A DNA stretch of 64,000 nt, from positions 296,483-360,482 of the forward strand of contig NZ_PZJT01000002.1 in the NCBI RefSeq assembly GCF_003206135.1, written 5' to 3'. The notes beneath the pieces were generated by a model. The model was not told the origin of the DNA and ran no database searches. It saw only the letters and a program-made list of their open reading frames with translations. Of this stretch, positions 35,525-44,646 are shown one piece after another. Both the position numbers and the translations under genes were made by a program. Each line of letters begins with the position of its first letter. Positions within the stretch are counted from its first letter, which is position 1. The DNA comes from Salinicola salarius (GTDB taxonomy: Bacteria; Pseudomonadota; Gammaproteobacteria; Pseudomonadales; Halomonadaceae).

Positions 35525-36877
35525 TCAGACCGGCGTTTCGGGCAGATCCGGAGCGGGTCGGGAGGGGGCTGGCGCCAGGCGCGAGGCCGGAAACACGCAG
35601 CGGAAACGGGCGCCGAGACCGGGGCGGCTGACGATCTCCAGATTGGCGTCATGGCGAAGCAGCACGTGCTTGACGATGGCCAGGCCCAGCCCCGTACCAC
35701 CGGTCGCGGCACTGCGCCCCTTGTCGACGCGATAGAAGCGCTCGGTCAGGCGGGGGATATGGATCGGGTCGAAGCCGTCGCCGTTGTCCTCGACCTCGAT
35801 GGCGGCGCCGTCGTGCCAGGGCTTCCAGCGCAGGGTGATGGTACTGCCCTCGGGCGTGTAGCGGACGGCGTTGAAGGCGAGGTTGGAGATGGCGCTGCGG
35901 ATCTCCTTGGTGTTCGCCAGCAGCTGTCCCGACGCTTCGGCCTCCACCGCCACCTGATGCCGGCCGGCGCTGAGATCGCGGGCATCGTCGGCGATCTCCT
36001 CGAGTAGCGCGCCCACGTCGAGCACGTCTCGATCGTCGTCGGGGCTGTCGATCTCCAGGCGCGACAGCAGCAGCAGATCCTCGACCAGGTTCTGCATCCG
36101 GGTGGTCTGGGCCTGCATCTGCCCGAACCCGCGCTGCCAGCGCTCGGGGAGCTGGTCGGCATGGTCGAGATAGGTCTCGAGATAGCCGGCCAGCACCGTC
36201 AGCGGCGTGCGCAGTTCATGGGAGACATTGGCCACGAAGTCGCGGCGCATCATCTCCAGCTGATGCAGGCGACTGACGTCGCGGGCCATCAGCAGACGCT
36301 CGTTGTCGCCGAACAGGGTGAGATGGAACTGCAGGGTACGGTTGGCCTGGATCGGCGAGGGGATCAGCAGGGGCTCGCTGTAGTCGCCGTTCTCGAAATA
36401 GGCGATGAAGCGCGGATCGCGCAAGAAGTTGGTGATCGGCTGGCCGCGATCGTGATCGGGCTGCAGGCCGAGCATGTCGCAGGCGGCACTGTTCCACCAC
36501 TCGAGATCGCCGTTGGGGTCGAGCATCACCACGCTGTCACGCATCGCCTCGCAGGAGTCCTGGATACGGCGCAGGATGTCGCGCAGGCGCTGCTGCAGCT
36601 GCGTCTGGGCCTTCTGGTAGTTGTAGAGCCGGTCGAAAAGGTCACCCCAGACGCCGGTGCCGGGTGGCGGTGCTTCGCGGGGGTTCTTCAGCAGCCAGAC
36701 GTAGAGCATGCGCACGTGGCGCAGATGCAGGAAGACATAGAGCCCGAGGCCGGCCGCCAGGCCCCATCCCAGCCCGGCGAACAGCTCGCCGCCCAGCTCA
36801 CCGAGCAACAAGCCTATCGCGCCGAGCCCGAACAGCATGTAGCCGAGGCGCCACAGTTCGTTGATCCAGTAGCGCAC
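35525..36877 (-). CDS. phoR: Phosphate regulon sensor kinase PhoR
   Basis: A 450-residue membrane histidine kinase. Two short hydrophobic segments (about 13-50) anchor it; a PAS domain lies at 105-200; the phospho-acceptor is His220 in VANVSHELRTPLTVLAGYLE; the ATPase domain has NLAFNAVRYTPEGS, VEDNGDGFDP and TGGTGLGLAIVKHV. It phosphorylates PhoB when phosphate is low, with PhoU as brake. The start is GTG at 36877. It follows phoB after 8 bp, in one transcript controlled by the Pho boxes at 37647-37697. Confidence 0.95.
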   Translation of the reverse strand: MRYWINELWRLGYMLFGLGAIGLLLGELGGELFAGLGWGLAAGLGLYVFLHLRHVRMLYVWLLKNPREAPPPGTGVWGDLFDRLYNYQKAQTQLQQRLRDILRRIQDSCEAMRDSVVMLDPNGDLEWWNSAACDMLGLQPDHDRGQPITNFLRDPRFIAYFENGDYSEPLLIPSPIQANRTLQFHLTLFGDNERLLMARDVSRLHQLEMMRRDFVANVSHELRTPLTVLAGYLETYLDHADQLPERWQRGFGQMQAQTTRMQNLVEDLLLLSRLEIDSPDDDRDVLDVGALLEEIADDARDLSAGRHQVAVEAEASGQLLANTKEIRSAISNLAFNAVRYTPEGSTITLRWKPWHDGAAIEVEDNGDGFDPIHIPRLTERFYRVDKGRSAATGGTGLGLAIVKHVLLRHDANLEIVSRPGLGARFRCVFPASRLAPAPSRPAPDLPETPV

Positions 36878-36885
36878 GTCCTATC

Positions 36886-37575
36886 TCACTCCCGGGTCGA
36901 GAAACGGTAACCGGTGCCGCGCACGGTCTGGACCAGATGCTGGTGCGCCTCGCCCAGGCATTTGCGCAGCCGGCGGATATGGACATCGACGGTACGCTCT
37001 TCCACGTACACGTTGCCACCCCAGACCTGATCCAGCAGCTGGCTACGAGTGTAGGCGCGCTCCTGGTGGGTCATGAAGAACTGCAGCAGCCGGTATTCGG
37101 TGGGGCCGATCTCCAGCGCGCCGCCGTGGGAGGTGACGCGGTGGCTGGAAGGGTCGAGACGCAGGCCGGCGACCTCGACGGCCTCCTCGATGCCCGGCGG
37201 CGTCGCGCGGCGCAGCACCGCCTTGAGGCGGGCCACCAGCTCGCGGGGCGAGAACGGCTTGGTGATGTAGTCGTCGGCACCGGCTTCCAGCCCCTGCACC
37301 TTGTTGTCCTCCTCGCCCTTGGCGGTGAGCAGGATGATCGGCATTTCGGCGGTGGCTTCCTCGCGCTTCAGGCGTCGAGCCAGTTCGATGCCGCTGGTGC
37401 CGGGCATCATCCAGTCGAGCAGGATCAGGTCGGGCTTCTTGTCCAGCGCCATGGCGTGGCCGGTCTGGGCGTTTTCCGCCTCCAGCACGTGATAATCGGC
37501 CATCTCCAGCGCCACGGCGATCATTTCGCGAATGGATGCTTCGTCGTCAACGATGAGTACGGTCTTGGAGCTCAT
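36886..37575 (-). CDS. phoB: Phosphate regulon response regulator PhoB
   Basis: A 229-residue OmpR/PhoB regulator, the same length as E. coli PhoB. The receiver (1-120) has the acid pocket Asp10/Asp11, phospho-acceptor Asp54 in LLDWMMPG and Lys in TAKGEEDNKV; the winged helix (130-229) ends HIRRLRKCL and VRGTGYRFS. Phosphorylated PhoB binds Pho boxes. The start at 37575 has GAGG 7 nt upstream and gives the standard N terminus MSSKTVLIVDDE. Its own promoter carries a Pho-box array, the usual positive feedback. Confidence 0.96.
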   Translation of the reverse strand: MSSKTVLIVDDEASIREMIAVALEMADYHVLEAENAQTGHAMALDKKPDLILLDWMMPGTSGIELARRLKREEATAEMPIILLTAKGEEDNKVQGLEAGADDYITKPFSPRELVARLKAVLRRATPPGIEEAVEVAGLRLDPSSHRVTSHGGALEIGPTEYRLLQFFMTHQERAYTRSQLLDQVWGGNVYVEERTVDVHIRRLRKCLGEAHQHLVQTVRGTGYRFSTRE

Positions 37576-37646
37576 GCGCATGCCTCGGGTGAGCCGCCGG
37601 GGAGCTTTCCCCATGCGCGATTGGCGCACCGGGATAACTTCCGGCC

Positions 37647-37697
37647 GTGACAGAACGGTGACGATTACATCGTGAAAATATGACAGCGATATGACAA
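37647..37697 (-). promoter_or_regulatory. Phased Pho-box array upstream of phoB
   Basis: On the minus strand TTGTCAT-ATCG-CTGTCAT (37680-37697) is a near-perfect Pho box (7-bp repeats, 11-bp phase), and TCGTCAC-CGTT-CTGTCAC (37647-37664) is a second one. The two boxes are offset by 33 bp, exactly three repeats, so all half-sites lie on one helical face. They lie about 70-120 bp upstream of the phoB ATG. Confidence 0.85.
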
Positions 37698-37725
37698 CCG
37701 CGCCAGCCGCTCAGTCTCGGCTTGG

Positions 37726-38649
37726 TCAGACCAGCGGCCACAGGGCGAGAACCAGCCCCGCGAACAGCAGCAGGCCGGACCAGAAATTGTTGAGAAAGGC
37801 GCGGAAGCAGGCATCACGCTCGCGTTCGCGAATCAGCCACTGCTGGTAGACGAAGGTGGCTGCCATCGCCGCCAGCCCCAGCCAGAAGAACCCGTCCAGT
37901 TGGGTCCGGGTGCCGACCCAGGCCAGCAGCGCCAGGGTCAGCAGCTGCAGCAGACCGATGATCCGCTTGTCCCACCGGCCGAACAGCCGTGCGGTGGACT
38001 TGATCCCGATCTTGATGTCGTCGTCGCGATCGACCATCGCGTACTGGGTATCGTAGGCCACGGTCCAGGCGACGTTGGCGACCAGCAGCAGCCAGGCATC
38101 CAGCGGCACCTCGCGACTCACCGCCATGAACGCCATGGGGATGCTCCAGGAGAACGCCATGCCCAGCACCACCTGAGGCAGATGGGTGTAGCGCTTCATG
38201 AACGGGTAGATCGCGGCCAGCGCGACGCCGACGAAGGAGAGCAGCACGGTGGCGAGATTGGTCAGGCAGACCAGCACGAACGCCAGCACCACCAGGCCCG
38301 CGAACAGGATCTTGGCTTCCTTTTCGCTGATCCGCCCGGTCGCCAGCGGGCGCTCGCGGGTGCGTTTGACGTGCCCGTCCAGATGGCGGTCGGCGTAGTC
38401 GTTGACGACGCAGCCGGCCGCGCGCATCAGGTAGACCCCGAGCACGAAGATGATCAGCGTGGCGCGATCCGGCAGGCCGTCTGCGGCCAGCCACAGCGCC
38501 CACAGCGTCGGCCACATCAGCAGCCAGGTGCCGATCGGCTTGTCGAGACGCGTCAGGCGAAGGAAGTCGGGCAGGCGGGCGAGGCCGCGGGGGAGAGCGG
38601 GGGGACCATCGCCGCGGGGTCGGGCGGCTGAATCGTTGGCGCTGGACAT
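37726..38649 (-). CDS. ubiA: 4-Hydroxybenzoate polyprenyltransferase UbiA
   Basis: A 307-residue membrane prenyltransferase with about eight membrane helices. The two Asp-rich diphosphate-binding motifs are [20 protein letters not shown] and [17 protein letters not shown]. It joins a polyprenyl tail to 4-hydroxybenzoate, the second step of ubiquinone synthesis; its substrate comes from UbiC, encoded just upstream on the same strand. GGAG lies 6 nt before the ATG. The 118-bp spacer between ubiC and ubiA shows no terminator. Confidence 0.95.
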   Translation of the reverse strand: MSSANDSAARPRGDGPPALPRGLARLPDFLRLTRLDKPIGTWLLMWPTLWALWLAADGLPDRATLIIFVLGVYLMRAAGCVVNDYADRHLDGHVKRTRERPLATGRISEKEAKILFAGLVVLAFVLVCLTNLATVLLSFVGVALAAIYPFMKRYTHLPQVVLGMAFSWSIPMAFMAVSREVPLDAWLLLVANVAWTVAYDTQYAMVDRDDDIKIGIKSTARLFGRWDKRIIGLLQLLTLALLAWVGTRTQLDGFFWLGLAAMAATFVYQQWLIRERERDACFRAFLNNFWSGLLLFAGLVLALWPLV

Positions 38650-38767
38650 ACGAATCTCCGAAATGGCAAGGCCTGAAAATCGCCAACGACTTTACTGCAA
38701 CTGCAGTCTCGCTTCGAGGCTGGACGGGTAATTGGGCCAGATCGTCGTTTCGGTCGCGAATTGCCGC

Positions 38768-39325
38768 TCAGATCGAAGAAAGGCCCAGATCCTCGGCCAT
38801 TTCACGCTGGAAGCACTCCTGGACCAGCAACTGGATGGTGCCGTGGCGAAAGCGCGAGCGGCGCAGCCAGAGCCCGGCACCGGCGGGCGAGACCCGAGCC
38901 ACCTCGATCGGATCTCGCTGGAGATCGTGCTGGGCGAACAGCCAACTGCCCAGTGAGCGTTCCCCCAACGTCCGCAGGCGCCGGCAACCGATGCGATCCA
39001 GCGGTGCGATCGAGCGCGCCGCGACCCAGGGCCGTTCGCCGCTCATCAGCATCACCTCGCGCACCCAGGCCATCTCGCTGGAAGCCAGGCCCAGGGCCTG
39101 GGCTTCGTCGCGGCGCGGCCGCTCGACGCCCTGATGGATCAGCTTGACCCGGAACGGGCGCTCGGACGCCGCAATGAGCCGTGCGGTAAGGGAGTCGGTG
39201 GAGGCAACCCACTGCCACCAGGCGGTGCTCATGCGAGGGCGCTGAGCGGCGGCCGGGGACCAGCGGATCCAGCGCCAGGATCGTTCGGCGGATGACAAGG
39301 CATGGCAGTGGCAGGTTGCGGGCAC
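38768..39325 (-). CDS. ubiC: Chorismate pyruvate-lyase UbiC
   Basis: A protein of about 185 residues that converts chorismate to 4-hydroxybenzoate and pyruvate. Likeness to UbiC is seen in WWQWVASTDSLTARL, EMAWVREVMLMSGERPWVAARS, LGSWLFAQHDLQRDPIEVAR and LWLRRSRFRHG; Arg and Glu residues that bind product are kept. The start is uncertain. A GTG at 39325 with GGAG 9 nt upstream is used here; TTG at 39298 and ATG at 39232 are alternatives, the last probably too short because RWIRWSPAAAQ aligns with the UbiC N terminus. Divergent from the rubredoxin reductase gene. Confidence 0.85.
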   Translation of the reverse strand: MPATCHCHALSSAERSWRWIRWSPAAAQRPRMSTAWWQWVASTDSLTARLIAASERPFRVKLIHQGVERPRRDEAQALGLASSEMAWVREVMLMSGERPWVAARSIAPLDRIGCRRLRTLGERSLGSWLFAQHDLQRDPIEVARVSPAGAGLWLRRSRFRHGTIQLLVQECFQREMAEDLGLSSI

Positions 39326-39454
39326 GCGAAACGACTCCGTGAGCAGTATCATGAAAAGCGCCGTGAAAATGGCGGGAACCGCGGGGCGGCGCGGCTCGAA
39401 GGCGGCGTAGTGTACCATGAGGTCTCGAGACGACCGACCGAACGAGCCCCCGTA

Positions 39455-40657
39455 ATGAGTCAATCCGATCATTCCACTGCGCCCCTGACGATCATTGGCA
39501 CCGGCATGGCCGGCCTGGGCCTGGCCCGGGCGGTACGAAGCCACGATGCCGAGCGGCCGATCACCCTGATCAGCGCCGACAGCGGCGACGACTATGCCAA
39601 GCCGCTGCTCTCCAGCGCCTTCACCAAGCGGCAGACGGCGGAAACGCTGGCGATACGCGATGCGGTGGGCGTGGCCGAATCGTTGCAGGCCCGGGTTCGC
39701 ATCCATACCACGGTGGACGCCATCGATACCGCCAATCGCCAGTTGCGGATCGGCACCGAAATCCTGCCCTACGGCCAACTGGTACTGGCCACCGGCGCGG
39801 CGCCCCGGCAGCCGTTCGACGTTTCCCCCGCGCTGCACGATCGGGTCTTCCAGATCAACGATCTCGACGACTACCGGCGGCTGCGTGGCTTGCTGGATCG
39901 TCACCCCGGTCACCAGGCCCGCATCGCGATCATCGGCGCGGGCCTGGTGGGCTGCGAGTTCGCCAGCGACCTGCATGCCGGCGGTCACCGGGTGGCGCTG
40001 ATCTCTCCCGAGGCAACGCCGCTGGCCCGCCTGCTGCCACCGCCGCTGGGGCGGGCGCTGGGCGAGGCGTTCGAGGAGACCGGCATCCGCAGCATTTTCG
40101 AACGCCGGGTGACGGCACTCCATGACGACGGTGAAGGCGTGACGCTGGCGCTGGAGGATGGCGAAAGCCTCGAAGCGGACCTGGTGCTGATCGCGACCGG
40201 ACTGACGCCCCGGACTGCGCTCGCCGAGGCTGCGGGGCTGGCGGTGTCTTCGGCGGGCATTCTCACCGATCGCCGGCTCGCCACCAGCGATCCGAACGTC
40301 TTCGCGCTGGGAGACGTGGCCTGTGTCGACGGCCTCGGCACCCCGGGCAACGGCCTGAACGCGATGTACGTCCAGCCGCTGCAGGCCAGCGCCAAGGCGC
40401 TGGCGGCGACGCTGACCGGCACGCCGACCGAGGTCAGCTACGGGAGCTGGCCGATCGTGGTCAAGACGCCGCTGTTGCCGGTGGTCGCGCTGCCGCCGCG
40501 AAAAGCGCCTCAGCGCTGGCGGATCGAAGGAGAAGGCGGCGATTTCACCGCGCTGGCCGAGGACGACAATGGTGTCCTGCTGGGCTTCGCGCTGACCGGG
40601 CGCTGCGTTCGTCGAAAAGTCGAACTAGCGCGAGCGACCCCCCCATTGCTAGGCTAG
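39455..40657 (+). CDS. Rubredoxin-NAD(+) reductase (FAD/NAD-binding oxidoreductase)
   Basis: A 400-residue pyridine nucleotide-disulfide-type flavoprotein. The FAD dinucleotide fold is IIGTGMAGLGLARAVR (8-23), the NAD fold IIGAGLVGCEFASDLHAGG (about 150-168), and the FAD-closing motif FALGDVACVDG (about 285-295). Overall likeness is to rubredoxin reductase (AlkT/RubB), which moves electrons from NADH to rubredoxin for alkane hydroxylases or oxygen reduction. In Pseudomonas the gene lies beside rubredoxin genes; here no CxxCG protein is encoded on either side. Other electron acceptors are possible. Confidence 0.82.
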   Translation: MSQSDHSTAPLTIIGTGMAGLGLARAVRSHDAERPITLISADSGDDYAKPLLSSAFTKRQTAETLAIRDAVGVAESLQARVRIHTTVDAIDTANRQLRIGTEILPYGQLVLATGAAPRQPFDVSPALHDRVFQINDLDDYRRLRGLLDRHPGHQARIAIIGAGLVGCEFASDLHAGGHRVALISPEATPLARLLPPPLGRALGEAFEETGIRSIFERRVTALHDDGEGVTLALEDGESLEADLVLIATGLTPRTALAEAAGLAVSSAGILTDRRLATSDPNVFALGDVACVDGLGTPGNGLNAMYVQPLQASAKALAATLTGTPTEVSYGSWPIVVKTPLLPVVALPPRKAPQRWRIEGEGGDFTALAEDDNGVLLGFALTGRCVRRKVELARATPPLLG

Positions 40658-40702
40658 CCCCGGTGGCTGCGGATCTATAAGCCACGAATCGTCACCTGAT
40701 GC

Positions 40703-40733
40703 TGGACAAACCGCGCCCCAAGCGGCCTATTAT
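40703..40733 (+). promoter_or_regulatory. Probable sigma-70 promoter of the HU gene
   Basis: TGGACA (40703-40708) and TATTAT (40728-40733) are spaced by 19 bp, slightly long. A 7-bp inverted repeat GTTGTTC / GAACAAC (40747-40753, 40762-40768) follows just after the expected start and may be a leader hairpin or operator. Confidence 0.45.
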
Positions 40734-40826
40734 GCGACCGGAGGGCGTTGTTCCTCATCGAGAACAACAACTCGTCTCAAACGCGAGGCGTTTTAGGTGA
40801 CGCCATTGCCAAACTAGGAGGGCTCT

Positions 40827-41102
40827 ATGCGTAAGCCAGAACTCGCTGCGGCGATTGCCGAGCGTGCGGATCTGTCGAAGGACAAGGCCAGTCAGGTGTT
40901 GAACGTCATCCTCGACGAGATCACCGATACGGTTTCCAAGGGTAGCGATGTCACTTTGATCGGTTTCGGTTCGTTCACGGTTCGCGAGCGCGCCGCACGG
41001 ACGGGCAAGAACCCGCAGACTGGCAAGCCGTTGGACATTCCGGCCAGCAAGACCGTGGCCTTCAAGCCCGGCAAGGCTCTCAAGGACGCCGTCAGCAAGT
41101 AA
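40827..41102 (+). CDS. hup: DNA-binding protein HU
   Basis: A 91-residue histone-like protein. The beta-arm carries ERAARTGKNPQTGKPLDIPA with the DNA-intercalating proline, and GFGSFTVRERAAR is the DNABII signature. It forms dimers that bend DNA without sequence choice. AGGAGG with good spacing precedes the ATG. The gene is alone, with its own promoter. Whether it is the alpha or beta form cannot be told. Confidence 0.95.
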   Translation: MRKPELAAAIAERADLSKDKASQVLNVILDEITDTVSKGSDVTLIGFGSFTVRERAARTGKNPQTGKPLDIPASKTVAFKPGKALKDAVSK

Positions 41103-41229
41103 GCTCGGGCAATCGGGTTCTTGATTCGCTCGTTTGCCATGGGCGAAACGATAGCCGATCCGCCGCAAGAGGGTGGGTCGGCATTCTTCCCCGCCATATT
41201 CCCATGATGGTCGATTCGTGCGAGGTGGC

Positions 41230-41586
41230 ATGAAGCTCAAGTTGATGCTCTGGTGGCTGGGCGTGATGCTCAAGCGCGCGCGTTCCCGCAAGGCGGCGTT
41301 TCGCGATGCCCTGGAAAAGCTCCAGCGATTCGATTGGGGCGTTGCCACCGAAGACCTCACGATCGCCCGTCACTATCGCATGACGCCGCACGCCATCCAG
41401 AGCGATGTCGGCCTGCCGACCGATCTGACGCTGGAACTGCGCTTCCGCGACTCGGAAAGCGCCACGCGATTTCTGCGCAAGCCCTCTCAGCGCGCCTTCC
41501 GCGAAGGGCTGTTCAACGGCCAATTGCGGCTGGTGGGAGACTCCCGCGATCTGGAACGACTGCAGGGGCTGCTGAAGTATCTTTGA
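41230..41586 (+). CDS. Small conserved-looking protein, possibly SCP2-like
   Basis: A 118-residue protein with an amphipathic, basic N terminus (MKLKLMLWWLGVMLKRARSR) and a C-terminal part LTLELRFRDSESATRFL ... FNGQLRLVGDSRDLERLQGL whose pattern recalls SCP2 sterol-carrier domains of small bacterial proteins. GAGG lies 5 nt before the ATG. I cannot name it. It lies between HU and pirin, on the same strand as HU, 127 bp behind it. Confidence 0.6.
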   Translation: MKLKLMLWWLGVMLKRARSRKAAFRDALEKLQRFDWGVATEDLTIARHYRMTPHAIQSDVGLPTDLTLELRFRDSESATRFLRKPSQRAFREGLFNGQLRLVGDSRDLERLQGLLKYL

Positions 41587-41670
41587 TGATGGCTACGGGC
41601 TATGAGCCCTAGACCATGAACGACGAAACCGGCAACGTCCCTGTCGCCGGTCGCCGATACCAAATCGATC

Positions 41671-42384
41671 TCAAGACAGCTGCACGGCCGGCAGATCGAA
41701 GACCAGTACTTCCGCATCCTCGCCGCCTTCCAGCGTCACGCCGGGCTCATCCACGAGCATCAGCGCATCGCCGCCTTCGAGCGCCTGGCCGTTGACCGTG
41801 ATACTGCCCCTGACCACGTGCACGTAGCTCTGGCGATCCGTTGCCAGTGGCAATTCTGCCCGTTCGTCGCCGTCCAGCAGCGACGCGTAGATGAAGGCGT
41901 CCTGTTGCAGTTCCAGCGAACCGTCGCGACCATCCGGTGACAGGATCAGGCACAGCCGGCCACGCTTATCGGCTTCATCGAAATCCTTTTCGGCGTAGCG
42001 CGGTGTCAGCCCTTGCGCCCGCGGGAACAGCCAGATCTGCAGGAAGTGCACCGGCTCGCTGGCGGAGTGATTGAACTCGCTGTGCTCGACGCCGGTGCCG
42101 GTGGTCATGATCTGCACCCGACCGGGGCCGATCGAGGAGCCGTTGCCCAGCGTGTCGCGGTGGGCCAGCTCGCCGCTCAGCACATAGGAGAATATCTCCA
42201 TGTCCTGATGGCCGTGCTGGCCGAAACCCTGACCCGGGGCGACACGGTCCTCGTTAATCACCCGCAGCACGCTGAAGTGCACATGTTTCGGGTCGTGATA
42301 GCCGGCGAACGAGAACGAGTGGTAGCTCTTGAGCCAACCGTGATCGGCATAACCGCGTTCGTTACCGCGTCGAATCGTCAACAT
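41671..42384 (-). CDS. Pirin family protein (YhhW-type quercetin dioxygenase-like)
   Basis: A 237-residue bicupin. The N-terminal cupin has the metal ligands in GFGQHGHQDMEIFSYVLSG (two His) and TTGTGVEHSEFNH (His, Glu). YhhW of E. coli, the best-known relative, has quercetinase activity in vitro; the physiological role is not known. The gene is monocistronic, with AGGAGA before the ATG. It converges on the 118-residue protein gene with an 84-bp spacer that holds only short hairpins. Confidence 0.88.
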   Translation of the reverse strand: MLTIRRGNERGYADHGWLKSYHSFSFAGYHDPKHVHFSVLRVINEDRVAPGQGFGQHGHQDMEIFSYVLSGELAHRDTLGNGSSIGPGRVQIMTTGTGVEHSEFNHSASEPVHFLQIWLFPRAQGLTPRYAEKDFDEADKRGRLCLILSPDGRDGSLELQQDAFIYASLLDGDERAELPLATDRQSYVHVVRGSITVNGQALEGGDALMLVDEPGVTLEGGEDAEVLVFDLPAVQLS

Positions 42385-42470
42385 GGTCTGTCTCCTGGTT
42401 TCGGGCGCCGAGCGTCAGCGACGGCGCAATGAAGACAGTGTATTACCTAAATAATCGAACAAAAGCGCGT

Positions 42471-42496
42471 TTTTGCGCACGTACTCGTGCGCAAAA
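42471..42496. other. Palindrome TTTTGCGCACG...CGTGCGCAAAA downstream of trpA
   Basis: TTTTGCGCACG (42471-42481) and CGTGCGCAAAA (42486-42496) are perfectly complementary with a 4-nt loop. The T tract precedes and the A tract follows the stem, the reverse of an intrinsic terminator. A second small inverted repeat AAATCG-AA-CGATTT (42494-42507) overlaps it. It lies between the trpA stop and the pirin start. Confidence 0.6.
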
Positions 42497-42514
42497 TCGA
42501 ACGATTTGACGCGT

Positions 42515-43405
42515 TCAGGATTCGCTTTTCCGGGCGCCGTGAATCGACTCGGCCAGTTCCCGTGTCAGTGCCAACGCGCCCTCCACGCCTGTCTCGGCGA
42601 GCCGCTCGACCAGCGCGCTACCGACGACGACGGCATCGGCAACCCGGGCAACGGCAGCGGCCGTGTCGCCGTCACGCACGCCAAAGCCGACGGCGACCGG
42701 TAGGGTCGAGCGTCGCTTGAGCTCGATGAGCGATTCGCCCAGCGAGGCCGCGATATCGGTTCGCCGAGTGCCGGTCACGCCATTGAAGGCGATGCGGTAG
42801 ACGAAACCATCGCCCTGAGCGAGCAGCTTTGGTAACCGCTCCGGCGGCGTGGTCGGTGCCACCAGCGGAATCCGCGCCAGCCCCAGGTCGCGAGCCCGGG
42901 CGGTCAGCGCGGCGCCATGCTCCGGCGGCAGGTCGACCAGGATCAGGCCATCGGCGCCGGCCTCGGCAGCCGCCTGCAGAAAGCGATCCTCGCCAAAGCG
43001 CTGGATCGGATTGAGATAGCCCATCAGCACGATCGGGGTGTCATCGTCGCGGCGGCGGAAGTCACGCACCCTCTCCAGCGTGCGCGCCAGCGTCTGGCCG
43101 CCCGCCAGCGCGCGTTGCCCGGCGCGCTGGATTGCCACGCCGTCGGCCATCGGGTCGCTGAACGGCATGCCGAGCTCGATGATATCGGCGCCCGCGGCCG
43201 GCAGGCGCTCGAGCAGGTCACGGCTGGTCTTGGGGTCGGGGTCGCCGGCCATGACGTAGGTCACCAGCGCGGCGCGATTCTCGGTACGCAGTGCCGCGAA
43301 GCGGCGCGTCAGGCGCGAATCGGCGATCAAGGCCTGGGTATTCGAGGTATTCATATCCAGGACGTCCGTATCCAGGGCATCCGTATTCAAAGACGAAGCG
43401 CTCAT
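42515..43405 (-). CDS. trpA: Tryptophan synthase alpha chain
   Basis: A 296-residue TIM-barrel enzyme that splits indole-3-glycerol phosphate to indole and glyceraldehyde-3-phosphate. The catalytic acids lie in [16 protein letters not shown] (Glu and Asp), followed by [23 protein letters not shown] and VGFGVRDGD. The N terminus is longer than usual and repetitive ([19 protein letters not shown]), because of a 15-bp tandem repeat at 43356-43385; ATG at 43354 is an alternative start that would skip it. Start overlaps the trpB stop by 4 bp. Confidence 0.95.
   Translation of the reverse strand: MSASSLNTDALDTDVLDMNTSNTQALIADSRLTRRFAALRTENRAALVTYVMAGDPDPKTSRDLLERLPAAGADIIELGMPFSDPMADGVAIQRAGQRALAGGQTLARTLERVRDFRRRDDDTPIVLMGYLNPIQRFGEDRFLQAAAEAGADGLILVDLPPEHGAALTARARDLGLARIPLVAPTTPPERLPKLLAQGDGFVYRIAFNGVTGTRRTDIAASLGESLIELKRRSTLPVAVGFGVRDGDTAAAVARVADAVVVGSALVERLAETGVEGALALTRELAESIHGARKSES
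43356..43385 (-). repeat. 15-bp tandem repeat in the 5' end of trpA
   Basis: TCCAGGACGTCCGTA (43356-43370) and TCCAGGGCATCCGTA (43371-43385), plus-strand reading, differ at two positions. Related GTATTC motifs flank them. They encode the repetitive [10 protein letters not shown] stretch of the TrpA N terminus. Confidence 0.85.
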
Positions 43406-44646
43406 GAGTCGGCCTCCTCGGGCATCAGGTGACGGGTGATGGTATCCATGTCCTTGTCGCCGCGGCCGCTCAGGCAGACCACGATGGCCTGATCCGGACC
43501 CTGTGTCGCTGCCAGACGCCCGGCGTGGTACAGCGCATGTGCCGACTCCAAGGCCGGCAGGATGCCTTCCAGCCGGCAGCAGAGCGCGACGGCCTCCAGC
43601 GCCTCGTCGTCGGTCACCGCCACGTAGCTCGCCCGGCCGCTATCGTGCAGATACGCATGCTCGGGACCGATGCCGGGATAGTCGAGCCCGGCGGAGATCG
43701 AGTGGGCGTCCTGAATCTGGCCGTCGTCGTCCTGCAGCAGGTAGGTGCGATTGCCGTGCAGGATGCCGGGCGTGCCGCCATTGAGACTGGCGGCATGGCG
43801 GCCGCTCTCCAGCCCTTCGCCGGCCGCTTCGACGCCGATCATGGCCACGTCCGTATCGTCGAGAAAGGCGTGGAACAGTCCCATGGCGTTGGAACCGCCG
43901 CCGACGCAGGCGACGAGCGAGTCCGGCAGGCGATGCTGCGTCGCCAGCAGCTGCTCGCGCGTCTCGCGACCGATCACCGACTGGAAATCCCGCACCATGC
44001 GCGGATAGGGCGCCGGTCCCGCCACGGTGCCGATGATGTAGAAGGTGTCGTCGACATTGGCGACCCAGTCGCGCAGCGCCTCGTTCATGGCGTCCTTGAG
44101 CGTCGCCGTGCCGGCGTGGACGGGCACGATCTCGGCGCCGAGCAGGCGCATGCGCTGCACGTTGGGCTGCTGGCGCTCGATGTCGGTGGCGCCCATGTAG
44201 ATCACGCAGGCCATGCCCAGCCGCGCCGCCACCGTGGCGACGGCAACGCCGTGCATGCCGGCGCCGGTCTCGGCGATCAGCCGGCGGCGGCCCATGCGGC
44301 TCGCCAGCAGCGCCTGCCCCAGCGCGTTGTTGATCTTGTGCGCGCCGGTGTGATTGAGATCCTCGCGCTTCAGGTAGAGCTTCGCGCCGCCGAAGTGTTC
44401 GGTCAGGCGCTCGGCGAAGTAGAGCGGCGTGGCGCGACCGATATAGTCACGGCGCAGCTCGTCCAGCCGTGCCTGAAAGGCGGGGTCGGCCCGCGCCTCG
44501 TCGTAGGCGGCCTCGATCTCGCCGATCAGCGGCATCAGCGTTTCCGCGACATAGCGCCCGCCATAGCCTCGTCCTGCCTGGCCCCGATCGTCCGAGCCGC
44601 CGAAAAAGCCATGCTCGTCGGGGAGATCAACCATCTTTGTGCTCAT
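43402..44646 (-). CDS. trpB: Tryptophan synthase beta chain
   Basis: A 414-residue PLP enzyme that joins indole and serine to tryptophan. PLP lysine is Lys104 ([14 protein letters not shown]), catalytic Glu126, and the phosphate loop is [15 protein letters not shown]. The otherwise invariant motif AETGAGQHGV reads [10 protein letters not shown] here: Met131 replaces Gln (codon ATG at the expected CAG). The rest of the active site looks intact. It forms one transcript with trpA and diverges from trpI. Apart from trpA and trpI, no other tryptophan gene is in the window. Confidence 0.95.
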   Translation of the reverse strand: MSTKMVDLPDEHGFFGGSDDRGQAGRGYGGRYVAETLMPLIGEIEAAYDEARADPAFQARLDELRRDYIGRATPLYFAERLTEHFGGAKLYLKREDLNHTGAHKINNALGQALLASRMGRRRLIAETGAGMHGVAVATVAARLGMACVIYMGATDIERQQPNVQRMRLLGAEIVPVHAGTATLKDAMNEALRDWVANVDDTFYIIGTVAGPAPYPRMVRDFQSVIGRETREQLLATQHRLPDSLVACVGGGSNAMGLFHAFLDDTDVAMIGVEAAGEGLESGRHAASLNGGTPGILHGNRTYLLQDDDGQIQDAHSISAGLDYPGIGPEHAYLHDSGRASYVAVTDDEALEAVALCCRLEGILPALESAHALYHAGRLAATQGPDQAIVVCLSGRGDKDMDTITRHLMPEEADS

